A stretch of DNA of 64,000 nt from Ichthyophis bannanicus (lineage: Eukaryota; Chordata; Amphibia; Gymnophiona; Ichthyophiidae): the NCBI GenBank assembly GCA_033557465.1, contig JAWIIG010000037.1, positions 248,001-312,000 of the forward strand, given 5' to 3'. Every line of letters starts with the position of its first letter. The stretch's first letter is position 1. Below the pieces are notes generated by a model. The model was given only the letters and a program-made list of their open reading frames with translations. It had not been told where the DNA came from and ran no database searches. Positions 9,745 to 21,342 of this stretch are shown here, piece after piece. The translations under genes and the position numbers were made by a program.

Positions 9745-10400
9745 TTATCTTTTCTCCACTAGCGAATGCGAGCCCCGATCATGACTTCAACCTAGCCATC
9801 ACGCCCGTCCTGTGGTCAGACCATAGTCTAATCACGTTCCGAATACCAGCGCAACAGGAACGTTGTTCTACCAACCACACGAGCACAATATCTTTGGTGA
9901 ACTCTAGACGCCATAAACCACTTGATGAGGATCAGATTACAAATCACACACTTCCAATTCTCGAACAGCCTTCTGACAGCCTCTACGAGCTCACCAGGAG
10001 ATGGAATGACACACTAAGCTCGCTTGCTCATCTACCCTCAATGAAGAAAACCCCCCCATCCAACAAAACAGCCTGTAAAAGGAAATCTGAGCCATGGTTT
10101 TCTGCAGATATAAGGATGTCTCTTCACCACTTAAGGAAACTGGAACGAAGATGGCGTCGTTCACATTCAACAGAGGACCAAGCATCCTATCTAGCACACT
10201 TATCAGCGCACCGGGAATTAACATACTCCAAAAGGTAAGAATTCCATACTGAGATTCTTCGCCGCTCCCTAAGTAAGCCCAGGGATCTCTTCAACGTAGT
10301 GAAATCAATAACCAAGGAACCCTCCTCCCCCCACCATGAACCAATACAACCCAGCTGTACGCTAACCACCTTCAATCAAAAGCCATCAAAACAGACATAG
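9745..10400 (+). pseudogene. LINE endonuclease C-terminus and linker
   Basis: The frame opens with SLDLIFSPLANASP and reaches WSDHSLITF (about 9810-9836). This is the last motif of the apurinic-type LINE endonuclease, whose Asp/His pair is catalytic. It continues to LTYSKR (stop at 10238). A shifted frame carries LSKPRDLFNVVKSITKEP (about 10270-10323). The earlier endonuclease motifs are missing because of 5' truncation, and two frame changes separate this part from the RT. Confidence 0.82.
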
Positions 10401-12070
10401 CCCCGAGAACCACACTAAAAAATACTCCAGTTCAATCACCACTGCTTACAGAGCTATCTCCTCCTTCTGCAGGAGACATCAAAAACATTATTGCTTCTAT
10501 CAATACCACTACCGCACCGAACGACCCTTGCCCAGTGCACTGGATTAGGACAATGAAAACAGAACTCAGCCCGATCATAGCAAGGATCACAAGCCTATCC
10601 TTCTCAACAGGAACATTCCCGTCTTCTCTCAAGCACACCGCCATTCGCCCGCTCCTCAAAAACAATAGTTTAGATCCTCAGAAAGCCGACTCATACCAAC
10701 TGATCTCAAGTATCCCCCTACTTGCCAAAACATTTGAGAAGAATGTCCAAAAACAGATTCAACAGCACATAGACAGTTCAGCCCCATTAGATGACTGCCA
10801 GCATGGGTTTCGAGAAGCTCACGGCGTAGAAACACTACTAACCACACTAACCAATACCTTATCCAGAGAATTAGATAATATCAAGAAAGGATTTGCACTG
10901 ATCTTCCTTGACATTGCCGCAGCATTCGACTCTGTCAGTCACACTCAACTCCTCAGACGCCTCCAGGACAACAGAATTCAGGGCTTGGCGTGGGATTGGT
11001 GTAAATCATATCTAGAGGACCGATGGCAACATGTAAGGATGGGGGACAACACCTCGGATCCATTTCAACAAACCCAAGGAGTACCCCAAGGCTCATCCCT
11101 AGCCGCACTATTATTCAACATCTACATGCAGCCTATCTGTGAAATCATTCAATCCTTTGGAATCTCCTGTTTGATCTACGCAGATGATGTCCTCCTGTTT
11201 ACGCCATTTGATGTTGCGCATCCTGACTTCACTGCCTTAGTTAACTGCTTCAACACGATCACAGACTGGCTCCTCGAACAGAACCTTCGGATAAATTTCA
11301 AGATGACGGAGATATTGTTCATAACAAAGAACAAAACCTTTTCCCCTCCAAATACATTAAAGGTCAGAGACGCTGAGCTCCCAAGTAAGCCTACAATACG
11401 TTATCTGGGTATTACGCTTGATCAACGTTTTGACTTTAAAGCGCACATAAGCAATACCATCAAGGCTATATATTTCAAGCTTAAGATGTTACGTCACCTA
11501 AGACCAATGCTGGCACATGAAGACTACAGGACAGTCTTCCAAGCCCTGCTACTTCCTCACTTCGATTATGCAAACATCATCCTACACGGGATCCCCAAGA
11601 GTTCCCTAAACCAGTTGCAGCTTGCAATGAATGCCGCAGCACGTGTCCTCTGCGGAGTCTCAAGAAGAGACCATATCACCCCTACATTAAAGGACCTTCA
11701 CTGGCTACCAATAGAAGGCAGAACCACCTACAAGGCACTGCTCATTACGTTTAAAGCCATCAATAGGATATCCCCCTCGTCCATCACGGCACTCATTACG
11801 CATACCCCCGATAATAGGTCAAGAAGGTCAATAGGCACTAACACACTGGTAACCCCGATCGAAGTGACGAAATGCAAGCAAACTACTAGAAACAGGGCAT
11901 TCTCTTTCTACGCTCCAAGGTGTTGGAATAATCTCCCGTCCAACATAAGATCAATCAATGATCTCTCACAATTCAGGAAAGCCATAAAACATCATTTATT
12001 CCTCTCATACTACTCGCAATCCAACGGTTCCCCTACACCTTGCACAAACACAACCACCCAACAGCTATAA
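10401..12070 (+). CDS. LINE reverse transcriptase (open frame, 5'-truncated element)
   Basis: An open frame of at least 511 codons (first Met 10535; similarity starts near 10401) encodes a LINE RT. It has SLSFSTGTFPSSLKHTAI, IRPLLKNN, FLDIAAAFDSVSHTQLL (palm motif A, near 10905), GVPQGSSLAALLFNIYMQP (near 11078), the active site LIYADDVLLF (near 11172-11201) and IRYLGITLD. The C-terminal block is HITPTLKDLHWLPIEGRTTYK, then RAFSFYAPRCWNNLPSNI, typical of the L2/Rex1/CR1 group. The intact RT frame suggests that insertion into DIRS-1 is younger than the decay of DIRS-1 itself. Confidence 0.9.
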
Positions 12071-12269
12071 GAATGTAACAGCGACACTAGTAAGCTGCCA
12101 TTGTTCAGATGTAAATAGTTCAATGTTATGAATCCCAGTTAATATGTCCTGTTTGATGTAAGCACAAGGCACTTCCCCGCCTTGTGTAAAATTGTTGACT
12201 GTAAACCGCACTGATGTCAAATAGCGCAGTATAGAAAATCTAGAAATAAATAAATACAAAATAAATAAA

Positions 12270-12656
12270 TAGAGAACAAAGCCAATCCTGACTCTGAAGG
12301 TATGGCAGCAGAGTTCCTAGAGAAATCATTTTGAACTTCTCTTTGAACAGGAATTTGTTCAATTCTCTGCGGTCTAAAATATGTCTGTGTCCTCCTGTTT
12401 TCTTTGGGATAAGGAAATAGGGGGAGTAAAACCCTGTACCCCGTTGGGGAATGGGTACCTCTTCTATTGCCCCTTGAGCAAGGAGCACAGTGACCTCTTG
12501 ACCTAACAGGTCATTGAGAGAGGTCTGAGAATTGAACTGTCTTACCATTGTAGGAGGGGGCATGTTGAGGAAATGAAGCTTGTACCCCTCTCTTACAACA
12601 GATAGAGTCCAATTTTCTGCTGTTATCTGACCCCATCTGGGGGCAAAATGACACAA
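12270..12656 (-). pseudogene. DIRS-1 reverse transcriptase, N-terminal part
   Basis: The minus strand continues the RT interrupted by the LINE. HFAPRWGQITAENWTLSVV is followed by LLAQGAIEEVPIPQRGTGFY, SPYFLIPKKTGG, LDRRELNKFLFKEKFKM and LLPYLQSQDWLCSL, which joins the LxDLKDAY-type motif. The frame is open here. It follows Gag without an obvious start, consistent with a Gag-Pol fusion as seen in DIRS-5. Confidence 0.87.
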
Positions 12657-14548
12657 CCTTCCAGGGATGGTGGAGAGTTCAGGGCCAGGAAGACAAAGTT
12701 CTCTAGATAGGAGTCAAAACCCCTGTGGAGGCTGAGTCTGCTGAGCTGGTTGAGGCTTAGCTGCTTTTGTCTTTCTTTGCCTAGGTTGTTGCTGCTGTCC
12801 CTTTTGGGCAGACTGACCTAATCGATGCCCCTGCTGGGTATAGGAGGGATAAAACTTTTTCTTCTTAATGAAGAATGGTTTCTTAGAGGATCTTTGCCTC
12901 ACAGGATCAGCTGTAGATTTAGACAATCTATCCAAAGTGATACTGTCAGCATCTATCTCATAAGCTTTTTCCTGCCAATTCTTTCCAAAGAGATTCTCTC
13001 CTGTGCAAAGTATATTCCCTAGTTTGTCCTGCATCCAAATTTCTTAGTCAGATGCCTGGAGCCAGGCAATCCTATGTGCACTTATGGCAATGGCAGAGGT
13101 TCTGCTTATGCATTCAAAGCAGTCAAAGGCTGCACGATTCACAAACTTGGAAACATCCTAAGCATGTTTGACAAGAGGAAGATAATCTTGCCTTTTTTCA
13201 TCAGGAAGGAGAGGGCTCATAAGCTCTAAATCTCCTGTGACCTCTATAAGGAACATTCCTATATACAAGATGTAGGAACTGATCCTAGCAGAAAGCATGG
13301 AAGCCTGGAAGGGTTGACGTCCAAAGGCGTCAAGAGTCCTACACGCACATCCTGGAGGATTAGATGCATGCCTTTTTGCACTCTTTATCCTTCTCATGGC
13401 TGATTTCACTACCATGGAATGGTGTGGTAATTGAGTCTTCTGAAACCCAGGACAAGGAGGAACTCAATAAATGGTGTTGAGTCTTCGAGAGTGAGGAGAT
13501 GTGGTTAGAGGTGTTTCCCACATCCTTAACATAAGATTATGCAAGATCTCATGAATAGGTAAGGCAGCTGCCTCCTTGGGAGCTTTAGGGTATTGTAGGA
13601 TTTCCAATTCCTTTGCCCTAGGCTCTTTTTCAGGAGCCACTGTGATGGAAAGACCTCGGGCCAAATCTTGGATAAAATCCTGAAAGAACATATCCTCTGG
13701 TGGAGACATCCTACGCTGAGGAGAAGAGGAATCTCAGGAAGAAGTACTCTGGTATCGGCAGAGCTTTCAGAGTCTTCAGACTCATCCGAGGATTCGAAGT
13801 ATCTCTGATCCGGGTGATCGCACAAGGCACGGTACCGGTACCGGTACCGATCGAAGTAGGCATCGGAGTGGTCCGGTACCGACTTGTCGATACCGGATAG
13901 ACGCGCATGAATCGGTCCTGGTAGAATACCTGCCGATGTTGATGCAGTCGGTGCCGGTACCGGTTGAATTGTCTGAAGCGGTCTCAGGGGCATCGAGGCT
14001 GTGAGAAGAGCCGCCAGACTGCATTCAATAGCCAAGAATCACTGGTCTATCGATGCTGCCGATGCTTGGGTATTGGTGCCGGATGAAGCGGCTGGCACCC
14101 CAGAGCATGGCATCAGTAGTTCTGCCGAGGTTGAAGCCTCAAGAACATCCTGGAGTCCCATTAGTGCTTTGGAAGCCGAAGCCTCCTGCCAGGGCAATTT
14201 TGCCAGTTAAAGTCCCTCAAGGGCAATGCCAGAGGCATCTCGATGTCTAGAAGGAGATCGACTCTTTGAGGACCGGCTAGATTTATGTTTAGTTACCTGA
14301 GATCCATGGGAGGAAGACAAAGCCCTGGAAGACGTCGATGCCACGGAGGCTGCATCGGAGGGAAAAAGGGTGGTAAGTTTAGCAGCTCGGTTTTACTGGC
14401 CCCTTTTCGACATCATCCCACAGGCAACACACTCTGAGATAGAGTTGTCAGGACCTAAACATTTGAGGCACCACTCATGGGCGTCGGTGACAGAGATGGT
14501 ACCGCCACACTTAGAACACTTTTTAAAACCCGAAAAGGGTTTTTCCAT
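12657..14548 (-). pseudogene. DIRS-1 Gag-like protein (broken)
   Basis: It starts at Met 14548 (MEKPFSGFKKCSKCGGTISV), with the family A N-terminal cysteine pattern C-x2-C, C-x2-C, C-x2-C. The middle is low-complexity and rich in Val-Pro/Gly-Thr because the DNA repeats GGTACC (near 13830-13860). The conserved capsid-like part has QLPHHSMVVKSAMRRIKSAK, FGRQPFQASMLSARISSYI (near 13310) and LGNILCTGENLFGKNW (near 13020-12975). A Gln/Arg-rich tail follows. At least four frame changes are present. The likely role is packaging element RNA; this is inferred from its position. Confidence 0.83.
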
Positions 14549-14859
14549 TTTGAAGGAAAAAGTTGGGCCTAGTGCCCAAAATGGCGCGTGGCACCTGAGG
14601 AGAGAATTACTGGAAAAAGACTCCAGAAAAAGTTTTTTGGGTTTTTTTTGAGACAAAAAGAAAGAACAACTGGTGGTACCGGTGTAGCATCGAGGGAAGG
14701 TAGACACGACCACAAAAAAGAAGAATAAGAAGGGAAGTTTTTCTGCGGTGACAGGATGTGCGACCTGTCGGATCTGCAGAAAACGAAGAACTAGAGAGGG
14801 ACAGTTGGGAAAGGCGGGAAGGCAGCATGCAGGCGCTGTGGGATGCTCTCAAAAGCTTT

Positions 14860-14952
14860 CCTATTGTACGCTGGGGAGTGTTCCCGCGCAGGCTCCGTTG
14901 GTACCGACGATACCCATATGTGAAGACTACATTCCTGCTTGTTCCTGGAGAT
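14860..14952. repeat. DIRS-1 right inverted terminal repeat
   Basis: This block mirrors the left terminal region around GTTGGTACCGACGATACCCA (14898-14917) and ends with CCTGGAGAT at 14952. The sequence after 14952 is PLE-A coding sequence again. Confidence 0.87.
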
Positions 14953-15024
14953 AACATACAACATGTGATTCCATTAATGCAGTGTATGTCATTCAATGCC
15001 CCTGTGAATTAATCTATGTGGGAA
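14953..15024 (+). pseudogene. PLE-A GIY-YIG endonuclease, first half
   Basis: Only 72 bases lie between two DIRS insertions. They translate as SINAVYVIQCPCELIYVG, the GIY and YIG blocks of the endonuclease. The motif is cut within the following Lys codon by DIRS-2 and continues at 20431 with TIRSF. Joined across the two gaps, this matches the equivalent PLE-B segment VVYLIVCPCDLYYVGRTSRS. Confidence 0.9.
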
Positions 15025-15294
15025 AGCACAGTTACTTACCTGTAACAGGTGATCTCTGGGAACAGCAGGAATAAGTCTTCACATATGGGTACGTCGGTAC
15101 CGACGGAGTCTGCGCGGGAACGCTTCCCAGCGTCCAATCAAGAGCTTTTGGAAGCATCCCAGCACGCCTGCGTGCTGCCTTCCCGCCTTTCCCAACTGCC
15201 TCTCCTCAGTTAAGTTTTAAAGCTGAGACAAAGAGAGAGAGAGAGGAAAGGAAAGATAGATAGAGATACAACTCCTGGGGAGGTGGGAGGGTTG

Positions 15295-15400
15295 TGAAGA
15301 CTTATTCCTGCTGTTCCCAGAGATCACCTGTTACAGGTAAGTAACTGTGCTATCTCCAGGAACAAGCAGGAATGAGTCTTCACATATGGGGACTCCCAAG
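15295..15400. repeat. DIRS-2 internal complementary region
   Basis: The reverse complement of the left end runs to 15351 and the reverse complement of the right end begins at 15352. The palindrome ATCACCTG-TTA-CAGGTAA lies near 15323-15340. Confidence 0.88.
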
Positions 15401-15519
15401 CTGAGATGCCTGGAGTCCCAGCATGTCATAGGCTGGAACATGCTATCTTCCAGAACACCAGGCATCCTGAGGATGGAGGGTAGGAGTTGAAGAAAGAAGG
15501 ATGCTGTGGAACAGCTAAC

Positions 15520-17770
15520 CTAGCATAGGACTGCAGAGATGGAGTCCATGTGTGGATGATGATGGTCATCAATAACATTGCAAAGGATATTGCAAGACGG
15601 ACCTCCCTTGACAGGATTTCACAGAAGTATGGAGGTTCATGGACCTACTGGGAAAACCAGTAGAGGAACCTTGAAGAGGACTTCACTAAGTGGAAGTAAT
15701 AATCCTGTAGGAAAACTGGTGGAGGTCAGAATCTTGAAAGGGAAGAGGTAACCCCAGTAGGGGAACTGGGGTAGCCCAAAAATGGTGGGCCTTCAGCAGA
15801 GGGCTTTATGAGAAAACCCCTAGCTCTTTTGGAGGCAGAGTGAGTCACTCTTAGGAGCAAAAAGAGAAGGCTAACCGATTTGGACAAACAGGCACAGTCC
15901 TTGTGGGGAGAAAGGGTGTGGGAACTCCTTGTATCCCAAAAAGGGAGGACAAATGCCTGAGGCGTTAAAGCCTGTGATTATCCACAATGTCTCTCCTAAC
16001 TGGGATAAGCTAGGAGAGATATTGAACATGGAGAGCTTCAGAGGTACCTAAACCGTAAGGTTATGGTATAAAAATAGCTAATTACCACAGGAGTGTGTGT
16101 GTGTGTAGAACCCCAAACCTGCTAGATAGCATAGGTATGGGTGAGTCCCTCTGTCAGAATCATATAGGTATATGAGAATAGCCAGGGGAATAGATAAGTG
16201 GGGATACATATCTATCTATAATAAAATATCCCAACAGATACATATATAGATATAGATATAGATATAGATATAGATATAGATAGATAGATAGATAGATAGA
16301 TGGATGGATAGACAGACATATAAGAATATATGTATAGTGAGATATGGCAGGGTATAAAATACACACAATAAATAAATATGGATATGTAGGCCTACATATG
16401 GGTGTCTGCAATTAAACAGACAAAGATATGCCTACAGTACAGTGATCACATAGGATATGTGGAGAGGACAGATTCATCTAATAACAAAGAGGTGGAACCT
16501 ACTTGAGAAGACATAGAGAGAATCTATTCCTCCTGGTCATGATCTGCAAGAATGCTAGTTAGTGCAAAATTACCAGGACTGTGACGTGAAAAACAAAGGA
16601 CAATGTCAATGTGCAGCCAGCAAGTCCCGAGTCTTCCAGGACTCTGGCATGGTAAGTAGACAGAAGACGCCTAGAGATGAGATACCATGTTGACCTGCTT
16701 AAGGGCAAAGGTATCATGCGATCTTACCCTGAGGCCGAGCATATCCCCGACTGGGATATATTATGGACCAAAGAAGGGAACTGGCAAGTCCTTGAGCTTT
16801 CACGTAAGAGAAGGCCTATGTCCTTTATATCAAAAAAGGAGATAGAAAAAGAAGGGGAACCATCTAGTCATGGGAGACATGACTGAAAAGCCTTTTCTAA
16901 CCAGCTAGGATAGCTGTTGGAGAACCCCCCCCCCATGCTCTCTAAGGGCCCATAGTGGAAAGCTTCTCTGTAGATTGCAGAGAGCATGATGCAGGAGAAT
17001 GAGGGGATAGAACTGGCTGTTAGAGAGCCAGTATCTCAGTCAAACTATGTTGCCAAAGTCAGGAATGAAGATGGCAGAATAGAAGACAATCTAGAAAGCT
17101 GGTAGGGAGATGATCTCCAAGAGAGATGAAGTACTGACTTGGAGCCACTACTAAGACTAGACAGGATGTTAGTGGAGGACAAACTGGTTGTTGGTGGATA
17201 AGAACCAGTGGTCCAAACATTAAAGCTCCTGCATGGGCAGCTGTTAGCAAGACAGTAGAAAGAATCTTACTGTGCAAGACAGAAAGAACAGACAGAACAG
17301 GAGTAGGAACTCTGGATATGTCTGATAAGCTGCCCCAAAGCAAGATTGAAACAGAGGAGGTAACTCAGAGAGGAAAACTCTGCACTGTAAAGTGAGAAAA
17401 CTAGAGAGGCTGAACAGAAAGCCTCCCAGTAAGTAATTCTGCTCTTACAGGGGAAAAACTTGGTAAAAGGGTGAAGAGAATGGAGCTGAAGAAGACTTAT
17501 GAAGTAGTAAGTCTATAGAAAGGAAAAATACATGCTGGTACAGTAACTATCATCTGATAGTGGTTAGATCTCTTTACCTAGTAAAAAAAAAAAAGAGGAG
17601 AAACCCGTGACTTATAGGCATGAACATCCTGACAGCTCATAGAATATAGAAAAAATGGATATCTTTTGGAAAGAGATCCCTGTGTAGGGTTAGAATAAAG
17701 TGGTGAGTTGCCTCTATTGAGAAGAAGCAACTTTAGATTCTAACCCCAAGGGTCACAAGCATATGATGAT
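15520..17770. other. Non-coding filler replacing YR/RT in DIRS-2
   Basis: Sequence after GGAGGGTAGGAGTTGAA (about 15475-15491) departs from the YR gene seen in sister copies. DIRS similarity returns near 17785 at the end of Gag. In between I find no long open frame and no recognisable domain on either strand. A (GATATA)n/(GATA)n microsatellite lies at 16245-16320. The origin of the filler is unknown. It may be captured host sequence or strongly decayed element sequence. Confidence 0.65.
16245..16320. repeat. GATATA/GATA microsatellite
   Basis: Tandem ATAGAT units pass into GATA units and then into GATG/GACA variants. It lies within the non-coding interior of DIRS-2. Confidence 0.9.
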
Positions 17771-17776
17771 GAATGA

Positions 17777-20059
17777 TCAGAAACCCTGCAGGTGCTGGGT
17801 TTGCTGAGCCTGGTAAGAGGTTGGATTCTTTAGACTAGAACGATGCTTTCCCTGTTGGGGAACATCTGTAGGATGGGCAAGTGATGAATAAAACCTTCTT
17901 CTCCTGTGGGAAGAAAGTTTGGTAGGAGAGTACCTACGTACTGGGACAGAGGAAGGGTAGAACAACTCTTAGGAACAGGCAAATCAGTGGACAACTGAGT
18001 AACCTGACGTAAAGACTCCTTGTTGAAGAGATTTTCTCCAGTGCAAGGCGTATGTCCCAGCCTTTGTTGTGCCCATTTGTCCAAGTCTGAAGCTTGGAGC
18101 CAGGCTCTACGTCGTGCCCCTATAGCTATAGCAGAGGTTCTGCTAACAGACTCAAAAGAGTCTAGGGAAGCACGAGAAAGAAACCAAGAGATATTCTGGA
18201 TATGCTAAAGCAGTGAGGAATAGTCTATACTCCTGGAATCTGAAAGGAAAGGAGATAAAAGATGTAATTGCTTTGTGACCTCCTCAAGAGAAAGACTCAT
18301 ATAAAAAATATATGAGAGAATTCTTGCAGAAAGCATAGATGTCTGGAAGGTTTGACGTCCAAAGTCATCTAGTGTTTTAGACTCACGACCTGGCGGATAG
18401 GAAGAGTGCTTTTTCTTACTCTTTACCCGCCTCATTGCTGATTCCACTACTATGGAATGATGAGGAAGTTGAGTCTTTTGAAACCCTGGAGAGGGGGGCA
18501 CCTGATATAGCAGATCAGTTGCCCTGGGAGGTGGGGGTACCCTGGAAGGTGTTTCCCACATTCCTAGAAGGAGATCCTGCAAGGAATGATGCAAAGGAAG
18601 CATTATGTTCTCCCTTGCTTTGGTAGAAAGAGAGCCTTGTGCAGGATCATGTCCTGGGATAGGAATGGCAAGAGATCTTGCTATATCCAGGAGGAAACTC
18701 TGAAAAGAGGGATCCCTGAAAGGAATTTCTCTTGGACAGGGTAGATTTAAAGAACTAGCCTGAGCATCCACAGAGGTATCCAAATATATAGGAATAGAAG
18801 ATCCTGCACAGTGCAGTGTGGAATGCTTAAGGGATGGTTGCTGGTACCAGGTATCAGGAGCAGCAACTGTCCGTACCACATTGTCCATGCCAGGTATCGA
18901 CTGCAAGCTTGGTATAGAATGGAGCGATCCTGTTGAAAAAAGCATGGTAGGAGTTGGCCATGATGCTACTGTGGATACCAGTACTGATGTCAATACCGGT
19001 ACCGATGTCGGAGTCGAGCTTGACAAAGACATCGGAGTAGTCATCGGTGACAGTTCAATCGGTACCGAGGTGACCGAGACCATCCGGCCACTATCCCCGG
19101 TACCGAAGCACCGGTATCGATCGATGTCGGTACCAAAAACTATTGGTACCGAGTCTTCCAGACTAGAGATCGATTCCAAACTCGGCATCGAGGGCAGAGA
19201 GCCTGATAAGCGAAGCATGGAAGGCACCGACCGCAAAGGTAATGAGGTCGTCGGTACCGATATCGGTACCGTGTCTGATACCGGTGAAGGAAGGTCAACC
19301 AGTGGCAACTCAATCGGCCTCGAAGGATCCGAGTTGTGGATCCGAATCATCGGAACCGAGCCTTCGGTACCGCCGAGAGCCGGTACCAAGGCGAGTCGGT
19401 ACCCAGTCCTCCAGACTGGAGATCGATTCCAGACTCGGCATCGAAGGAAGCGAGTCTATCGATGCACGTCTGGAGGGTACCGACGGCGGTGGTAGTATCG
19501 GTGCTGGTACCGATAATGGAAAGTCAGTCTGGAGAGTATCCACCGGTCCCGAAGGCACCGAGGACGCCAGATGACGATCCCTGGTGAGGAGTGTTTCATC
19601 CAGCAGCAGTGCCGATGTCGGGGTACCGATACCGCTCGAAGCGGATGCCACCACCGGACACGGCTGAGGTATGTTCTGTGAGGGGTGAACCTCAGGAACA
19701 ACCCGAAACCCCTTATTTGTTTTGGAGACCGAAGACTCCCGCCGGGGTTTTGAAGCCAGTGGGCCCTCGAGGGCAAGGCCAGGGCCGTCTTCATGCTGTG
19801 CATGAGACCTACCACTCGAGGACTGGCTAGTCTTAACAGACTGTTTGTGGGTTACCTAATTCTGTGTGGAAGAAGAAGGGGACGGTGCCCCGAAGTTGGA
19901 GGGCAACCGTGTATCGAGGGAACCTCGATGCTGAAGAGCTCTTCTCACCAAACTGTTGTGAAGACCCAAGCAGGTTAGACACCGACTTAGAGGGTCTAAA
20001 AATAAAGTTGTACCGCCAGAGTGTGAACATTTCTTGGAGAAAGTGCCTGGCGGTTCCAT
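17777..20059 (-). pseudogene. DIRS-2 Gag-like protein (broken, VP-rich)
   Basis: It starts at Met 20059 (MEPPGTFSKKC). The cysteine pattern is degraded (CSHSGG, then CLTCLG). A long open stretch at 18205-19389 holds Ser/Val/Pro-rich low-complexity sequence, encoded largely by repeated GGTACCG motifs. The conserved Gag core follows: VPPSPGFQKTQLPHHSIVV, then FGRQTFQTSMLSARILSYI (near 18340). The downstream part includes LGHTPCTGENLFNKESL near 18057-18007, and it ends near 17777 with a Gln-rich tail. It has several frame changes. Confidence 0.82.
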
Positions 20060-20430
20060 GAAGGAAAAGAAGAGGCCTAAAAGGCCTAAAAAACCGTGGG
20101 ACACTATGAAGAAAAAATAACCCGTGAAAAAGGAAAATTTTTCAAGAAAAGAAAAGAAAACACCGGCGGTACCGGTGGCGTCGGGAAGACAGCCGCGACT
20201 ACAAGAAAAATAAAAAATAAAAACAAGAATTTTCTGCGGTGACAGGAGGACGTCCTGCCGGCTCCACAGAAAAACGAAAACTGAGGAGAGGCAGTTGGGA
20301 AAGCAGCACGCAGGCGTGCTGGGATGCTTCCAAAAGCTCTTGATTGGACGCTGGGAAGCGTTCCCACGCAGACTCCGTCGGTACTGATGTACCCATATGT
20401 GAAGACTCATTCCTGCTTGTTCCTGGAGAT

Positions 20431-20580
20431 AGACTATTCGCTCCTTTAAAGTTAGAATGGGGGAACATAGGAGTCGATTAAAATGTAGGGTGAAGGAGGC
20501 ACCATTGGTCCAACATCGTATAGCAAAGGGACATATTTTTGAACAGTTGAGGTGTTTCTGCATAGAGTAGATTCGGGAAT
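20431..20580 (+). pseudogene. PLE-A GIY-YIG endonuclease, second half
   Basis: This continues the GIY-YIG domain with TIRSFKVRMGEHRSRLKC, in which the Arg and Glu-His of R-x-GEH are the expected catalytic positions. RVKEAPLVQHRIAKGH follows, then a stop near 20568. The parallel block in PLE-B is SFKLRLGEHASRLRT, then LVDHCMTASH. The frame matches 14953-15024 once DIRS-2 is removed. Confidence 0.9.
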
Positions 20581-21231
20581 GGCTGGTAAATGGCAATAGC
20601 AATTTTTACTGGTTAGAGAACAAAAATGGATATTTACTTTACAATCAGTGACACCTACAGGTCTTAATATTAATTGGTCATCCTGTATATGAAGACAAAA
20701 TGATGTCGGAGGGAGAATGGGAGAGTAGAATTTGACATCATACAGGAGAGATTCAGAAGAAACAAAAGTTTATAGCTTGTGTTTTTGATGTTGTACAAAA
20801 ATAGATGTCTTTCGGGGATATTGAAAATTTTATGGTTAGGGATGAAAACGTTAGAAAACATGAAAATTAATACATACAGAGCATTGGAAATTAATTATAA
20901 AAACTTTGCCCTAAAACATCAGTAAGGCATGTACACCGTCTTTTGAGAGTACTATTAAAAAATCGGAAGACGAGAATGTTTTAGCGCTATTAATGACGCA
21001 GATCACGCCCTTTGAAGGCAAGATATAGGAATCGCCAATGGACTAGTAAGAGAAAGAGTTTGTTATAATGCCATGATGTCACCAGGGGGAGGGATTTAGA
21101 CACCGCCAATAGAAGAGTGGGAGAGAGACTTTTAAATATGGAATGGTAATCCTTAGTTCACATGTACGGCGTTTCTCTAGAGCGACCTGAATGAAGTTTC
21201 AATAAGGTAAAGTCGCTGGAATAGAGTTCTT
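20581..21231 (+). other. PLE-A 3' non-coding region
   Basis: The block sits between the end of the endonuclease and the right inverted arm. It has no open frame of note and no other repeat that I recognise. It is expected to be the 3' untranslated part of PLE-A. Confidence 0.6.
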
Positions 21232-21342
21232 TTGAGGCGCGTGCAGCATCCTGGTAGGTGATTCATTGCTATATCGATATTGAAAAGTAAAGGGGATACA
21301 TATTAGGAATTTTTAGTGAGGGGCATATGGGTGGTTATTGAA
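21232..21342 (+). repeat. PLE-A right inverted arm, inner part
   Basis: The reverse complement of window positions about 92-202, ending at GGTTATTGAA where DIRS-3 begins. The rest of the arm resumes at 35676 with ATGGGTTTTATTTT. The left arm (about 77-100) contains both pieces contiguous, which proves the insertion point to the base. Confidence 0.9.

Larger units (their letters stand above)
9730..12269 (+). mobile_element. L2/Rex1-like LINE, 5'-truncated, inserted in DIRS-1
   Basis: A plus-strand LINE flanked by TAGAG (9725-9729 and 12270-12274), a short target duplication. It starts within the endonuclease domain, so it is 5'-truncated. The 3' end has an ACCGC...GCGCAGTATAGAAA segment and an AAATAAATAAAT tail. 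Related 3' ends, with ATATACCGC in reverse complement, appear near 42145 and 52865. The clade within the CR1/L2/Rex1 superfamily is not certain from sequence reading alone. Confidence 0.87.
6745..14952 (-). mobile_element. DIRS-1: DIRS retrotransposon (family A), interrupted by an L2-like LINE
   Basis: The element runs from AGCATAGTT to CCTGGAGAT. Both ends are confirmed by an internal complementary region in which their reverse complements meet at 7083/7084. Minus-strand order is Gag (from 14548), RT/RNase H (about 12700-12270 and 9729-8265), then tyrosine recombinase (about 8260-7242). A 2.5-kb LINE lies inside the RT. Removing DIRS-1 joins 6744 to 14953 and restores the PLE-A frame (Arg-Lys-His-Thr-Thr-Cys), with no target duplication. 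DIRS elements replicate through a circle integrated by YR, which explains the lack of a duplication. Confidence 0.93.
15025..20430 (-). mobile_element. DIRS-2: non-autonomous DIRS copy lacking RT/RH and recombinase
   Basis: The ends are AGCACAGTT at 15025 and CCTGGAGAT at 20430, with an ICR joint at 15351/15352. Removal joins PLE-A so that Gly-Lys-Thr-Ile-Arg of GIY-YIG is restored without target duplication. The minus strand carries a damaged Gag (20059-17777). The interval of about 15520-17770, where complete copies hold YR and RT/RH, contains only about 2.3 kb of non-coding sequence. It is therefore a derivative that would need recombinase and RT supplied by other copies. Its left end (AGCACAG...) groups it with DIRS-5 rather than DIRS-1, -3 and -4. 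Confidence 0.9.

Noticed and set aside
9745..12070. Assigning the LINE in DIRS-1 to CR1
   Set aside because: Its C-terminal block (HITPTLKDLHWLP, RAFSFYAPRCWNNLP) and its AAATAAAT tail differ from the true CR1 copies at 1240-5805 and 50674-51250. An L2/Rex1-like position is more likely.
16160..16411. Tyr/Leu/Ile-rich minus-strand frame
   Set aside because: It is a translation of the GATATA/GATA microsatellite.
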